The notes below the pieces were generated by a model. The model saw nothing but the letters and a program-made list of their open reading frames with translations, was not told where the DNA came from and ran no database searches. The position numbers and the translations under genes are program-made. Of a DNA stretch of 64,000 nt, positions 9,080-18,136 are shown one piece after another. Each line of letters begins with the position of its first letter. The stretch's first letter is position 1. Origin of the DNA: an uncultured Roseburia sp. GTDB taxonomy: Bacteria; Bacillota; Clostridia; Lachnospirales; Lachnospiraceae. The stretch spans positions 13,113-77,112 of the forward strand of contig UQAQ01000011.1 of NCBI GenBank assembly GCA_900539115.1, in the 5' to 3' direction.

Positions 9080-11104
9080 TTAGTCATAAATTTTTCTGTT
9101 TTTTTCATCAGCGATACCGCATTTTCTGTAAAAATACGTATTTACGCGGTCACGCCACTCTTTTGCATTTACAAGCTGTCTCTCAAAACGCTCTGACACA
9201 CAGTCAAATGCGCGGTCAGACACTTTTCCTTTTAATCCCTGCCATACTTTCTGCATCGCCTCTACTTCTTCCACACCTTCAAAATGAGTGTCATAGATAT
9301 GCTGGATCAAAGTTTTTCCGGTTTTTAACATATACGTATACGGAATATGATGAAAGAACAACAATAACTCTTCCGGACATTTCTCCGTATCTGCATAAAT
9401 GCTTCTCCAAGGTTCATTGTACTGGGACACATAACCGGTTCCTTCCATCGTACGATCTACTCCGATTCCATGGAGATCCGCACGATGATACGTACCCCAG
9501 CGGTCGTATTCATAACCATCGACATCCGGTCCATAATGATAATGTGGAGTTACCATCCAGCCAATGCCAAGCGGTGCATTGTACTTTTCATACGTTGCCC
9601 AGGAACCACAGAGCATCGGTACGACAACATCCGTCACCTCTTTGTCGTCTGCCAGAGACAACCGGCTCCATTCTTCTGCAATCTCTTCTGCTGTCAGACT
9701 GGTATCCATCGCAAGGCGACCAAATCCATATAGGTTTGCTGCCGCAAGATCATTTCCGGTCCAGTTCTCATCGTCACCGGTATTAATAACACCTGCCATA
9801 CCGCAATGGACCTGATTGTAAGCATGTCCGGAAACAACTTTCTCTACGGTCGTACCTTCTCCATCGCCATACGTATCAAAGTCTAGGATTTCTTTCCACA
9901 TCGGAATCAGGTAGCAGAGATCGATCTGCTGACCGGTATACTCCTGTGCAATCTGCACTTCTAACATCATATTTGTCTTTTTCAGCCCGCCAAACAATGG
10001 GGAAACCGGCTCACGAACCTGAAAATCCATCGGTCCGTTTTTAATCTGTAAAATGACATTGTCATCAAACGTTCCATCCAGATTCATAAAATGATCGTAA
10101 GCTGCTCTTGCACGGTCCGTCTTTTTGTCACGCCAGTCTTGTCCGCAGTTGTAAACAAAACATCTCCAAACGACGGTTCCGCCATATGGTTTCAGCACTT
10201 TTGCAAGCATATTGGCTCCATCCGCATGCGTACGTCCATAAGTAAATGGACCGGGACGGCCTTCGGAATCTGCCTTTACCAAAAATCCTCCAAAATTTGG
10301 AATCACCTTATAAACGTGTGCCACGGCTTTTTCCCACCAGGCAATTACCTGCGGGTCAAGTGGATCCGAAACCGGAATATCACTAAGTTCCATCGGAGCC
10401 GCAAAATTGACGCTCATAAACAGACGAATTCCATATCTGGCAAACAGATCTGTGTATTGCTTTACTTGTTTCAAATACACATCTGTGATAAGATACGTTT
10501 CTTTTTCATGAACATTTACATTATTGATGACAATGGCATTGATTCCAATGGATGCCATCAATCGCGCATACATCTCTGTGCGGTCGTTATAAAGGATTTT
10601 GTAATCATCATAAAAAAATGATCTTCCTGAGTATCCTCGTTCAATACTTCCATCCATATCATCCCAATGATTCATCATGCGAAACGGCATAGATGGGATG
10701 CAGTAATACGGCATTTTTTCCGAAAGATTGTCAAGAGCTGCCATACGCAGAAAAGCAAATACTCCCTGCAGCACTGCGGTCTCTGTTCTTCCTGTGATCA
10801 CAATGCTCTCCTCTTCCTCATAAATGGCAAACGCCTGATTCAGCACTTCCGTGCTCTGTCCTTTTCCTTTTTCATCCGGGAACTCATACTCTTTCTGTAC
10901 CTGCATAAAAACAGACGGTTCTTCCAGTATCTCATAAGACATTTCCACCGTCTCTCCAAGCATGGCAAACATCGCCGTCTTGTATTCTTCTTCAATTGTC
11001 TGTGCAATCTCTCCTGATGCAAATAATACCGGATTCAAATAACATGGTCGGATCTTGTCTTTCGCCAATGGCTTATAATCCAGCCAGCATTTTGTATAAT
11101 TCAT
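9080..11104 (-). CDS. aguA: Alpha-glucuronidase, GH67
   Basis: Removes (4-O-methyl)glucuronic acid from the non-reducing end of aldouronic acids made from glucuronoxylan. The 674-residue protein has the three-part GH67 layout: an N-terminal beta domain (about 1-135), a TIM barrel (about 136-470) and a helical C-terminal domain. The acid glutamate lies in KADSEGRPGPF. The two residues assigned to base catalysis in the family, Asp in NGPMDFQVREP and Glu in LEVQIAQEYTGQ, are present. There is no signal peptide, so it acts on imported oligosaccharides. GGAG stands 7 bases before the ATG. It has its own promoter and heads aguA-uxuA-uxuB. Confidence 0.95.
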   Translation of the reverse strand: MNYTKCWLDYKPLAKDKIRPCYLNPVLFASGEIAQTIEEEYKTAMFAMLGETVEMSYEILEEPSVFMQVQKEYEFPDEKGKGQSTEVLNQAFAIYEEEESIVITGRTETAVLQGVFAFLRMAALDNLSEKMPYYCIPSMPFRMMNHWDDMDGSIERGYSGRSFFYDDYKILYNDRTEMYARLMASIGINAIVINNVNVHEKETYLITDVYLKQVKQYTDLFARYGIRLFMSVNFAAPMELSDIPVSDPLDPQVIAWWEKAVAHVYKVIPNFGGFLVKADSEGRPGPFTYGRTHADGANMLAKVLKPYGGTVVWRCFVYNCGQDWRDKKTDRARAAYDHFMNLDGTFDDNVILQIKNGPMDFQVREPVSPLFGGLKKTNMMLEVQIAQEYTGQQIDLCYLIPMWKEILDFDTYGDGEGTTVEKVVSGHAYNQVHCGMAGVINTGDDENWTGNDLAAANLYGFGRLAMDTSLTAEEIAEEWSRLSLADDKEVTDVVVPMLCGSWATYEKYNAPLGIGWMVTPHYHYGPDVDGYEYDRWGTYHRADLHGIGVDRTMEGTGYVSQYNEPWRSIYADTEKCPEELLLFFHHIPYTYMLKTGKTLIQHIYDTHFEGVEEVEAMQKVWQGLKGKVSDRAFDCVSERFERQLVNAKEWRDRVNTYFYRKCGIADEKNRKIYD

Positions 11105-11139
11105 AGTATTTCTCCAATCACTTTCCTTATTCCCTTTCT

Positions 11140-11168
11140 ATTCTATCTTTTTTTTGTCTGTAAATCAA
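11140..11168 (-). promoter_or_regulatory. Promoter of aguA-uxuA-uxuB
   Basis: Minus strand TTGATT, 17-bp spacer, TAGAAT, ending about 36 bases before the aguA ATG and just after a strong terminator, so the catabolic genes can be expressed apart from the transport operon. Confidence 0.6.
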
Positions 11169-11175
11169 TACCCTT

Positions 11176-11226
11176 TTTACAAAAAAAGCCGAACAAACCG
11201 AGTATTTCCCGATTTGTCCGGCTTTT
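11176..11226 (-). terminator. Terminator after solute-binding protein gene
   Basis: A stem of about 16 pairs with two wobbles (AAAAGCCGGACAAA paired with TTTGTTCGGCTTTT), followed by a run of T on the minus strand. It closes the long transport operon 28 bp after its last stop codon. Confidence 0.85.
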
Positions 11227-11253
11227 GATTTTTAATCTGCCAAATTATGCAAA

Positions 11254-12684
11254 TTATTTAGAATGAGAAGCTGCAAAGTTTGCATACTTCTTATTCATAT
11301 CACTGATCTTACTATCCCATTTAGAAGAAATTGCTTCAATCTTCTTAGCAGGAGTTGTAGCACCAGCATATACTGCATAACAGAAATCACCATAATCAAG
11401 GTCACTGATAAGTGGCAGATAAGATGTCTGAATGTGCTCCTGCTCGTGCATCATTGTCAAAGTCTCGTCTACAGCACGGTCATCTCTGAACTGATCATAG
11501 TATGTCTGTTTCCAAGCATCATCCAAATCATAGCCTGGTGTAGCTTCTGTGTAAAGATCATAAGCAAATGCGATCTTTTCAGCTTCTTCTGCACTAAAGC
11601 AGCTAGGCATAACAACAATGTTGTCGTTTGGAGTAGTCTTGTTTGTAGCACCTTTGTTCTTTTCGTTGTATGGGAACATAACGAATCCCCAGTCATCTTC
11701 CATACTAGCGAATGCGCTGATCTCATAAACTTCAGCTGTCTGCATTGCAACTTCACCATCACGGAATGCTGCTTTATACCAATCCCATGCAGCTCCGTCT
11801 GGTTTTGGCATGATATAACCCTTGTCCATAAGGCTCATACCCCAGTTCATAGCTTCGAGGAATTCTTTGGATCCTGTAGCATTCTGGTAGTTTCCGTCTT
11901 TGTCACGGGAAACGAATGTTGCATTGTTGTTTGCAGCACACATAGGAAGGTAGTATTTGGAGAAACTAGCAAGTGCATACTGATCTGTTTTACCATCTCC
12001 ATCTGCATCTACAGTAAGTTTCTTACAATACTCTTCAAATTTGGACCATGTCCATTTTCCATCTTTCTGAAGGTCGTATGGTTCATCTTCGCTGATACCA
12101 GCTTCTTTCAACATACGTTTATTAAAGAACACACCACCACGTGGCTCGTTCTCAGGGCTCATACCCCAGATACCATTACCGATGCTCATAAGTTCAACAA
12201 CGGTCTGATTCCATTTCTCTTCTGTAAAATCGAATTCAGGAAGTGTTTTCAAGTCATACATCAAACCTTTCATCAAAGGTGCAGAAACCATTTCCTGATA
12301 CAGATAGAACAACTGGCAAGAAGGACTGTTTGACATAACGCCGTTTACGTATGTCTCCTGCTGGTCAGTGTAGGAGTAAGCACTTTCACGATTAATCTTG
12401 AAGTTGTACTTCTCCATGATTTCCTTTCTGTAATCTTCGGTTGCTTTAGCATAATCTGTTTCTCCTGTATCTTCAGATGTATACCAGTCACCGATCTTGA
12501 TGGACATTCCTCCCAAATCATCAAAAGTTTTTTTGCTGCTGGAAGATCCACCTTCGTCTCCCGTCTTCGCTGTATCGCCGCTAGTGGAAGAAGAATTACT
12601 ATCGCCTCCACAACCGGTCAGACATCCAACAGCAAGAACTACAGAGAGACCCATTGCAAGCAATTTTTTCATGTTTGCTTTCAT
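11254..12684 (-). CDS. ABC transporter extracellular sugar-binding lipoprotein
   Basis: A family 1 solute-binding protein of a CUT1-type sugar importer. The N-terminus (MKKLLAMGLSVVLAVGCLTGCG) is a lipoprotein signal with lipobox LTGC; a Ser/Gly/Asp-rich linker follows, then the two-lobed binding domain (about 50-476). An EF-hand-like DADGDGKTDQYAL segment near residue 225 suggests a bound calcium. AAGGAGG stands upstream of the ATG. It is the last gene of the operon, set 289 bp from the permease before it by a hairpin-rich spacer that may raise its mRNA level. Given aguA and GH43 nearby, (glucurono)xylo-oligosaccharides are the likely ligand; the sequence does not prove this. Confidence 0.88.
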   Translation of the reverse strand: MKANMKKLLAMGLSVVLAVGCLTGCGGDSNSSSTSGDTAKTGDEGGSSSSKKTFDDLGGMSIKIGDWYTSEDTGETDYAKATEDYRKEIMEKYNFKINRESAYSYTDQQETYVNGVMSNSPSCQLFYLYQEMVSAPLMKGLMYDLKTLPEFDFTEEKWNQTVVELMSIGNGIWGMSPENEPRGGVFFNKRMLKEAGISEDEPYDLQKDGKWTWSKFEEYCKKLTVDADGDGKTDQYALASFSKYYLPMCAANNNATFVSRDKDGNYQNATGSKEFLEAMNWGMSLMDKGYIMPKPDGAAWDWYKAAFRDGEVAMQTAEVYEISAFASMEDDWGFVMFPYNEKNKGATNKTTPNDNIVVMPSCFSAEEAEKIAFAYDLYTEATPGYDLDDAWKQTYYDQFRDDRAVDETLTMMHEQEHIQTSYLPLISDLDYGDFCYAVYAGATTPAKKIEAISSKWDSKISDMNKKYANFAASHSK

Positions 12685-12711
12685 AATTTTTTTACCTCCT
12701 TATTTTTTATC

Positions 12712-12945
12712 GTTACACTGCGCCCACTAGAGACGCAGTGATAACTACATCCTAAACATTCGCTCCGGGCTGACGCCCTTCGCTCATGATGTTACTCATC
12801 AAATACAGGCTTTCTCTCTGGGAGTGGCAGAGGCAAAAAAGCCAACGGCTTTTCTCATGTACCGAATATATAGGTCTTGCAAGTAAACTTGCGACCATAT
12901 ATTCAGTACATGAAACTGCTACGCAGTTTTTTGCTTCTCCCCCTC
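12712..12945. repeat. Hairpin-rich intergenic element
   Basis: The spacer between a permease gene and the solute-binding gene consists of successive inverted repeats. These are CACTGCG/CGCAGTG (12716-12740), GGGC/GCCC within AACAT/ATGTT (12755-12793), AAAAGCC/GGCTTTT (12837-12853), a nearly complete 57-nt hairpin from CATGTAC to GTACATG (12856-12912) and AAACTGC/GCAGTTT (12913-12929). GGGAG near 12820 and CTCCC near 12937 could close the last three as one branched structure. It could be an RNA element that protects or attenuates the transcript, or a small non-autonomous mobile repeat. No protein frame was seen. Confidence 0.7.
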
Positions 12946-12973
12946 AACAAATCCTGTGCTTGATTCGCGTATG

Positions 12974-13972
12974 TTACATCTTGATACCAGACTGGCTCAA
13001 ACTTTCTACGAAACCTTTCTGGGCAAACAGATAAATAATGATCAATGGTAAAATCACCATCAATGTACCTGTTGCGATCATTCCCTGTGAATAAGCTGTA
13101 GTCGCTTTCTTTGCGATGCCGCGGACATCCAGATAACTATCCAGTGCTCCGGCGATACCATTTAACTTACTGGACAACAGAACAAATTCGGAATTCAAAA
13201 ACAGGTTTGAATAGAAGGAATCTGTCCACTGCCATACGTAAGAAAACAGGAAACAAGATGTCAAAATTGGTTTTGCATCCGGTAACATGATACGAACGAA
13301 TGTTGACAATTTTCCACATCCATCCACATAAGCAGCTTCTTCCAATTCTTTTGGAATTCCACGGAAGAACTGACGAATCATGTAAATGTACAAACCACTC
13401 TTCAGACCCATACAGCCAAGACACATCAAAGCATATGGTGTCAAAGAATTCAATAAGTTTACACCAGGTTGTCCGGTGATCAATTCAATGATACCGAAGA
13501 TATCAAAGAATCGGAAATTCAGGAACAAGGAAGCCTGAATTGTTGTAGGAGGAACAACGATTACAAGAATTACGGCTGCGAACCAAAGTCCTTTCAGCGG
13601 AAATTTGTAACGTGCAAATCCATAACCTACCAATGTACAAGAAATAATCTGCAATACACTGACAAGAAGTGAAATCAATGCTGTGTTTGCCAATGCCTGC
13701 CAATACTTCATCAAATAAGCAGCAATTTGATAATTGCTCAAAGTAAAATGTCTTGGGATTGCAACAATTGTTGAATCATACAAATCCTGCTCTTCCATGA
13801 AACTAATGGAAATTTTGTTCAACAATGGCTGTAAAATCATGAAACATAATCCAAACAACAATACAAAACGAATGATTTTGTAAAATACGTTGAACGATGT
13901 TTTGCGCAGTAAGTAGCCATTGGATTTTTTGTTTCGTTCGATAAAGGTCTTTAATTTGTTCTTCTTATTCAT
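12974..13972 (-). CDS. Carbohydrate ABC transporter permease (MalG type)
   Basis: One of two membrane subunits of a CUT1 sugar importer. The 332 residues contain about six membrane segments, starting after a basic cytoplasmic N-terminus (IRFVLLFGLCFMILQPLL). The EAA loop, EEAAYVDGCGKLSTFVRIML, contacts the ATPase. Its start overlaps the preceding permease gene by 8 bp, so the two are coupled. No ATP-binding subunit is encoded nearby; many Firmicutes use a shared MsmK-type ATPase for such systems. Confidence 0.9.
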   Translation of the reverse strand: MNKKNKLKTFIERNKKSNGYLLRKTSFNVFYKIIRFVLLFGLCFMILQPLLNKISISFMEEQDLYDSTIVAIPRHFTLSNYQIAAYLMKYWQALANTALISLLVSVLQIISCTLVGYGFARYKFPLKGLWFAAVILVIVVPPTTIQASLFLNFRFFDIFGIIELITGQPGVNLLNSLTPYALMCLGCMGLKSGLYIYMIRQFFRGIPKELEEAAYVDGCGKLSTFVRIMLPDAKPILTSCFLFSYVWQWTDSFYSNLFLNSEFVLLSSKLNGIAGALDSYLDVRGIAKKATTAYSQGMIATGTLMVILPLIIIYLFAQKGFVESLSQSGIKM

Positions 13973-14876
13973 AATAGTACACCCTCTTAGAAATAATCAG
14001 CGAAACAATTCCAAGTATAAGAATTACGCATAGGAAGTATATCCAAGCCATCGCCGAACTAAATCCATAACTTAACTTTCCTACCTCTTCCGAAATCTTC
14101 GTCATAACCTGGTTGTCGGTCTTCAAGAAGAAGTCGATTACGGTATAAACTACGTTTACAAGTATCATTGAACTTACCATAGGGAAGGTAATCTTCCAGA
14201 AACTTTCCCATGCGGTACATCCCTCAATCTTTGCAGCCTCAAACATACTTGGCGAGATTGTCTGCAAAGCAGAAAGGAACATGATGATCTGGATACCAGA
14301 TGCAATCGCGATATCATAAACTTTGTTGATGATATCAAATACATATTGGAACATCTTCGACATCGGGCTGCTGTCTGATGTTACCAGAATACTCTCCAGC
14401 ACCCCGGTAACACTGGCATCATTGGATGTCTCAGAAATCATATCTTTCATATCGTTCAGCAACTCATTGTTGTATTCAATACCTACAATTACACCGGATG
14501 AAAGAATAACCGGAAGGAAGAATATCGCACGGACAAATCCTCTTCCTTTGAAATTCTGGTTCAACAGCAATGCAATAAAGAAACTGAAGATCAATGTTGC
14601 TGGTGTATTTACTACCATTCGGAGCAACTCACTCAGTAAGTAAGGTACAAAATCCGGGTCAACGGTAAAAGCATCTTTGTAATTCTTGATACCAACCCAG
14701 GTCATTTTTACACCTTCACCGGCAACAGGAGTTACATCATTAAATGTCATTCGCAAAGAACTAATCAACGGAACAACCATGAACAGAATAAAACCAAGGA
14801 TAAATGGTAAAATAAACAAGTATCCTGCTACTGCATTCTTAAATGCAAGAGTTTTTTTCTTCTTCTGACGTTTCAT
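13965..14876 (-). CDS. Sugar ABC transporter permease (MalF type)
   Basis: The partner permease, 303 residues, with an N-terminal segment (AGYLFILPFILGFILFMVVPL) and the EAA loop FEAAKIEGCTAWESFWKITF. The periplasmic-side loop around residues 115-175 is long. The stop overlaps the next permease, and the ATG lies directly next to the stop of the DUF5696-like gene with no spacer, so all three must share one mRNA. Confidence 0.9.
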   Translation of the reverse strand: MKRQKKKKTLAFKNAVAGYLFILPFILGFILFMVVPLISSLRMTFNDVTPVAGEGVKMTWVGIKNYKDAFTVDPDFVPYLLSELLRMVVNTPATLIFSFFIALLLNQNFKGRGFVRAIFFLPVILSSGVIVGIEYNNELLNDMKDMISETSNDASVTGVLESILVTSDSSPMSKMFQYVFDIINKVYDIAIASGIQIIMFLSALQTISPSMFEAAKIEGCTAWESFWKITFPMVSSMILVNVVYTVIDFFLKTDNQVMTKISEEVGKLSYGFSSAMAWIYFLCVILILGIVSLIISKRVYYYE

Positions 14877-17456
14877 TTATTTTCCACCTCCTGTTGTGAT
14901 AAAGTCTCTCTGAGGAACTTTTGTTCCATTGTAATCATAATCTGCATAATTGTAGTTTACAATGACAGACTTACCATTTTCATAAGTTGTCTTATAAACA
15001 CCATTTGCAAGTTTTTCATGTCCTGTAATGAACTGACTGTAAGTATCACCAAGATTGTTATTAAATTTCTTATACAATTCAATAGTTGTATCTTTCCAGT
15101 CTGTGAAGTTACATGCATAATACTGCGTATAATCTGTATCCTGCAATACACTTGTCGGCTGATCCATAAATGTGAAGTACAGTCCGGCACCTGTCTCTGC
15201 AGATTTCAAGATCATATCCGTCTCATCCTCGGAGAGGTTGATTGCGCTTCCGGAATAATTTACAAGACCATGAAGTGCGATCTGATAAAATGGAACCGAT
15301 TCATCGATGATATTAACGGCTTTGCTGTCAATATCCATATCTGTTACATAGTCAGAATACGGAACTGCATACTGGTTACCGGTTGTTGTCATTACAAGAC
15401 TTCCGGATTCCTTCAATGCTTTCATCTTATCAACCTGCATGTTCATTGAAGCTTCACGAGATACACGATCCTTTGGATTGTAGTCTCCGGCAAGAGTGTT
15501 TCCAATATCTTCAAATCCAACATTCTTAACTCCATAAGAGGAAGAAATTGTATTTACATATTTGTCAATGTTCGCAATTGTATAGGATGGTTTTACCAGA
15601 TAGTAACGATCACAGTTTTCGTAATCTTCATTTGTCTGGTAAATGATTGGATCCAGTGTATACAATTCTGCGATCTCACGGCTTACAAATTTTGCCGCAT
15701 CGCGGTTTACTCCAAATCCATCACCTAATTTGTCTTTCATTACATAAGTGAATTTTGCATTCATGAACAGATCAAGACCTTCTGTCGCATTTGCATAAGT
15801 TGCAAGACTTGATAAATCACTCTTGCTGCCCAAACGTCCAACCAATTTTACCTTTGCGGCAGATTTCTGCTTCACACCGGTATTAAACCAGCCGGTATAT
15901 TTGGCTTTGATATTTTCTACGCCGGCACCTTTCAATTGCTTCAAAATATCCTGAGCCTGTGAATACGTAGTCAATGCAAGGGAACGGGTAACCGGATAAC
16001 CGAGAACATGTTCGATATTATCTACGGCTCCAAGAAGTTCAACTGCCATTGGCACGGTTGTATCTTCTTTCTTAACCAGTTCCGGATAACGATTTGTCAA
16101 ATAATCACGATATGTTCCCGCTGCACTTACATAATCTGTTTTATCAGAGAAAATATAGCGCTGTGTCAACGTTTCTTTCGGAAGACTTGCTTCGTAAGAA
16201 CGAACCGTTGTATCGGATTTTGAAGAAATGTCCATGTTTTCACCATGAATCATCTTGTAAACAAAACGTCCATAGTTATAACCATTTTCTTTTCCAGCGA
16301 CATCCGCTTTTACACTAGAGTAAGCACTTCCCTCTTCGGATACGCAGATAAAGGAACTTGTATTTGTCGTATTGGATACTACAAATGCCGGATAGGTTGC
16401 TCTTGTCTCATCGACAACCATATCTCTGCTTGTACCGTAGTCCCATCCATACATATCCGCAAGATACGTCTGCTGTGTTGTCTTTCCGTTGTTGAAGTTG
16501 ATAATTCCACCACTTCCGTCCGGAACAAGAACATAACCACTTTCATCTGTGTTTCCGGCTCCCATGTAAGGAAGAACAGAAAGTTCAACGATTGGATAAT
16601 CTGTATTATATTCAATCTGTTCCATCGGTACTTTTACAACCAGTTGGTCACCATCCAGTATATACTGTACGGTAACATCAAAAATCGGCTTTCCGGCATT
16701 ACGGGAAACATTGTATCCCTCGCTGTCTTTGTTACGCTGTTCTTCAGTATAACCAACCTTAGTAAACATTTCTTCCAACTGTTTTGCTTTGGAATCTGTG
16801 ATCTTTTCAGATAAGTAATAAACCGGCTCATCTTTAAGATCAGGGAATTTTTCCAATGCCTGCTGAAGTTCTGTGTCGTCATCTGACTCACTCAGTTCTT
16901 CATAATCATAATGAACATAGTTACGTGTCACACGGCTCTGATCAGATTTTGACATCTGCTCCAAAAGTTTCTTCATAGAAGATTCTTTAATAACCAATGG
17001 ACATACATACAATTTCTCGATATCACCAATGGTGTAATGAACCGCTACTGTGTCATCGCTTACTTTTTCAATCTTATAGTTGCCATCCAAAATGGACTGG
17101 CTGTAATTGTTGATATCCTTCTGTGTATCCGTTTTATTGGAATACTTCACAAGAAGGGTTGCATTCAACATTTCTTTTAACTGTCCTTTGGCATTTGCAT
17201 ACTTTTCGATATCTTCGGAAGAAGGGTTGGAACGGTATTCCTTACCATTCTTCTTATCTTTTAATACAAATGTTGTCGTATCTTTATCAACGGTAAGTTC
17301 CAAAGAACTATTGCTAATGGTAACTTCCTGACTATCTTCGTTTGTATAAGATGTCAATTCTTTATAACTCGAGGATGAATCACCACAACCTACTAAAGCG
17401 AAGGAAGCCAGCGCAGCAACTAAAAGCAAACCAAATTTCTTTTTCATTCTTAACAT
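14877..17456 (-). CDS. Large lipoprotein, DUF5696-like, possibly glycosidase-fold
   Basis: An 859-residue surface lipoprotein: signal KKFGLLLVAALASFALVGCG with lipobox LVGC. The N-terminal part (about 40-400) is beta-rich and reads like a mutarotase-type sandwich (SLELTVDKDTTTFVLKDKKNG; YVLVPDGSGGIINFNNGK). The middle (about 430-740) alternates helix and strand as in a TIM barrel, with conserved-looking acidic/aromatic stretches KAKYTGWFNTGV, VKNVGFEDIGNTLAGDY and AVPYSDYVTDMDID. The end (about 800-859) is again beta. I place it in DUF5696 from memory of such proteins beside sugar ABC systems. An enzymatic or sugar-binding role on the cell surface is inference. The encoding gene sits in the middle of the transport operon. 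Confidence 0.65.
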   Translation of the reverse strand: MLRMKKKFGLLLVAALASFALVGCGDSSSSYKELTSYTNEDSQEVTISNSSLELTVDKDTTTFVLKDKKNGKEYRSNPSSEDIEKYANAKGQLKEMLNATLLVKYSNKTDTQKDINNYSQSILDGNYKIEKVSDDTVAVHYTIGDIEKLYVCPLVIKESSMKKLLEQMSKSDQSRVTRNYVHYDYEELSESDDDTELQQALEKFPDLKDEPVYYLSEKITDSKAKQLEEMFTKVGYTEEQRNKDSEGYNVSRNAGKPIFDVTVQYILDGDQLVVKVPMEQIEYNTDYPIVELSVLPYMGAGNTDESGYVLVPDGSGGIINFNNGKTTQQTYLADMYGWDYGTSRDMVVDETRATYPAFVVSNTTNTSSFICVSEEGSAYSSVKADVAGKENGYNYGRFVYKMIHGENMDISSKSDTTVRSYEASLPKETLTQRYIFSDKTDYVSAAGTYRDYLTNRYPELVKKEDTTVPMAVELLGAVDNIEHVLGYPVTRSLALTTYSQAQDILKQLKGAGVENIKAKYTGWFNTGVKQKSAAKVKLVGRLGSKSDLSSLATYANATEGLDLFMNAKFTYVMKDKLGDGFGVNRDAAKFVSREIAELYTLDPIIYQTNEDYENCDRYYLVKPSYTIANIDKYVNTISSSYGVKNVGFEDIGNTLAGDYNPKDRVSREASMNMQVDKMKALKESGSLVMTTTGNQYAVPYSDYVTDMDIDSKAVNIIDESVPFYQIALHGLVNYSGSAINLSEDETDMILKSAETGAGLYFTFMDQPTSVLQDTDYTQYYACNFTDWKDTTIELYKKFNNNLGDTYSQFITGHEKLANGVYKTTYENGKSVIVNYNYADYDYNGTKVPQRDFITTGGGK

Positions 17457-17470
17457 TGCCCTCCTTCCAA

Positions 17471-18136
17471 TTAATAGAATCTGTAAATGATTTCTTTATA
17501 AATCGAGTAGAAATATGAGAAACCATCACTTATCAAACTAAAGAAGAGAACCAGCAGGAATACGATAACCAACATACCGACTCCTGTGAAAACGAGTGAT
17601 GCAAACGCTTTTCCCAAAAGGAAGTCGTGAATCATCATGACAGATGCCATAATCAAAAGTCCACACCATACCATGGAGAAATATCCAAAATAGGTGTAAA
17701 ATGCACCCTCTTCTTCTGTTACTACGTTACTTAATACGATCAAAGGAAGCTGAATCAATACATATGGTGTCATCGCATAAGCGGTTCCCATATAAATATC
17801 TTTCAATGTACCTTTTCCTTCAAACAAAGTTGTCAGACACCAGTTTGCTACACAATAGACTACAAATGGAAGCAAAAATGTCATAATCTCTAAAAGAAGG
17901 TTAACTTCATTCCAATTGACTGGTTGGAAAATAAAACTGGTAAAACCGAGTTTTAAAAGATTTGTAAGCAGCACCAAAATAACGATTGTATTAGCTGCTC
18001 CTACAGATCCTCTCTTTTCATGAGTCAAATCCCAAAAGCCGTCAAAAGGACGAACACAACAGTGTAATGCATAACGAAGTGATCCAAGATAAGCACTCCA
18101 GCTTTCTTTATTGAAAACACGTTGTCTTATACTCAT
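17471..18136 (-). CDS. Yip1-like integral membrane protein
   Basis: A 221-residue protein with about five membrane segments (near 48-68, 83-105, 122-140, 150-172 and 178-205) after a polar N-terminus containing CVRPFDGFWDLTHEKRGS, which is typical of Yip1-domain proteins in Firmicutes. Its substrate is unknown. The start overlaps the NHL-protein stop by 4 bp and the next gene follows after 14 bp, so it belongs to the sugar-transport operon. It might help assemble or anchor the two importers or the NHL protein; this is a guess from position only. Confidence 0.72.
   Translation of the reverse strand: MSIRQRVFNKESWSAYLGSLRYALHCCVRPFDGFWDLTHEKRGSVGAANTIVILVLLTNLLKLGFTSFIFQPVNWNEVNLLLEIMTFLLPFVVYCVANWCLTTLFEGKGTLKDIYMGTAYAMTPYVLIQLPLIVLSNVVTEEEGAFYTYFGYFSMVWCGLLIMASVMMIHDFLLGKAFASLVFTGVGMLVIVFLLVLFFSLISDGFSYFYSIYKEIIYRFY

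Noticed and set aside
11263..12333. Plus-strand open frame of 356 codons
   Set aside because: Antisense shadow of the solute-binding lipoprotein gene; translation is rich in Cys, Ile and His without any domain.
12716..12929. Hairpin cluster as a simple intrinsic terminator
   Set aside because: Only the AAAAGCC/GGCTTTT and AAACTGC/GCAGTTT stems have T-like tails and each is short; the larger hairpins have none, so termination alone does not explain the region.
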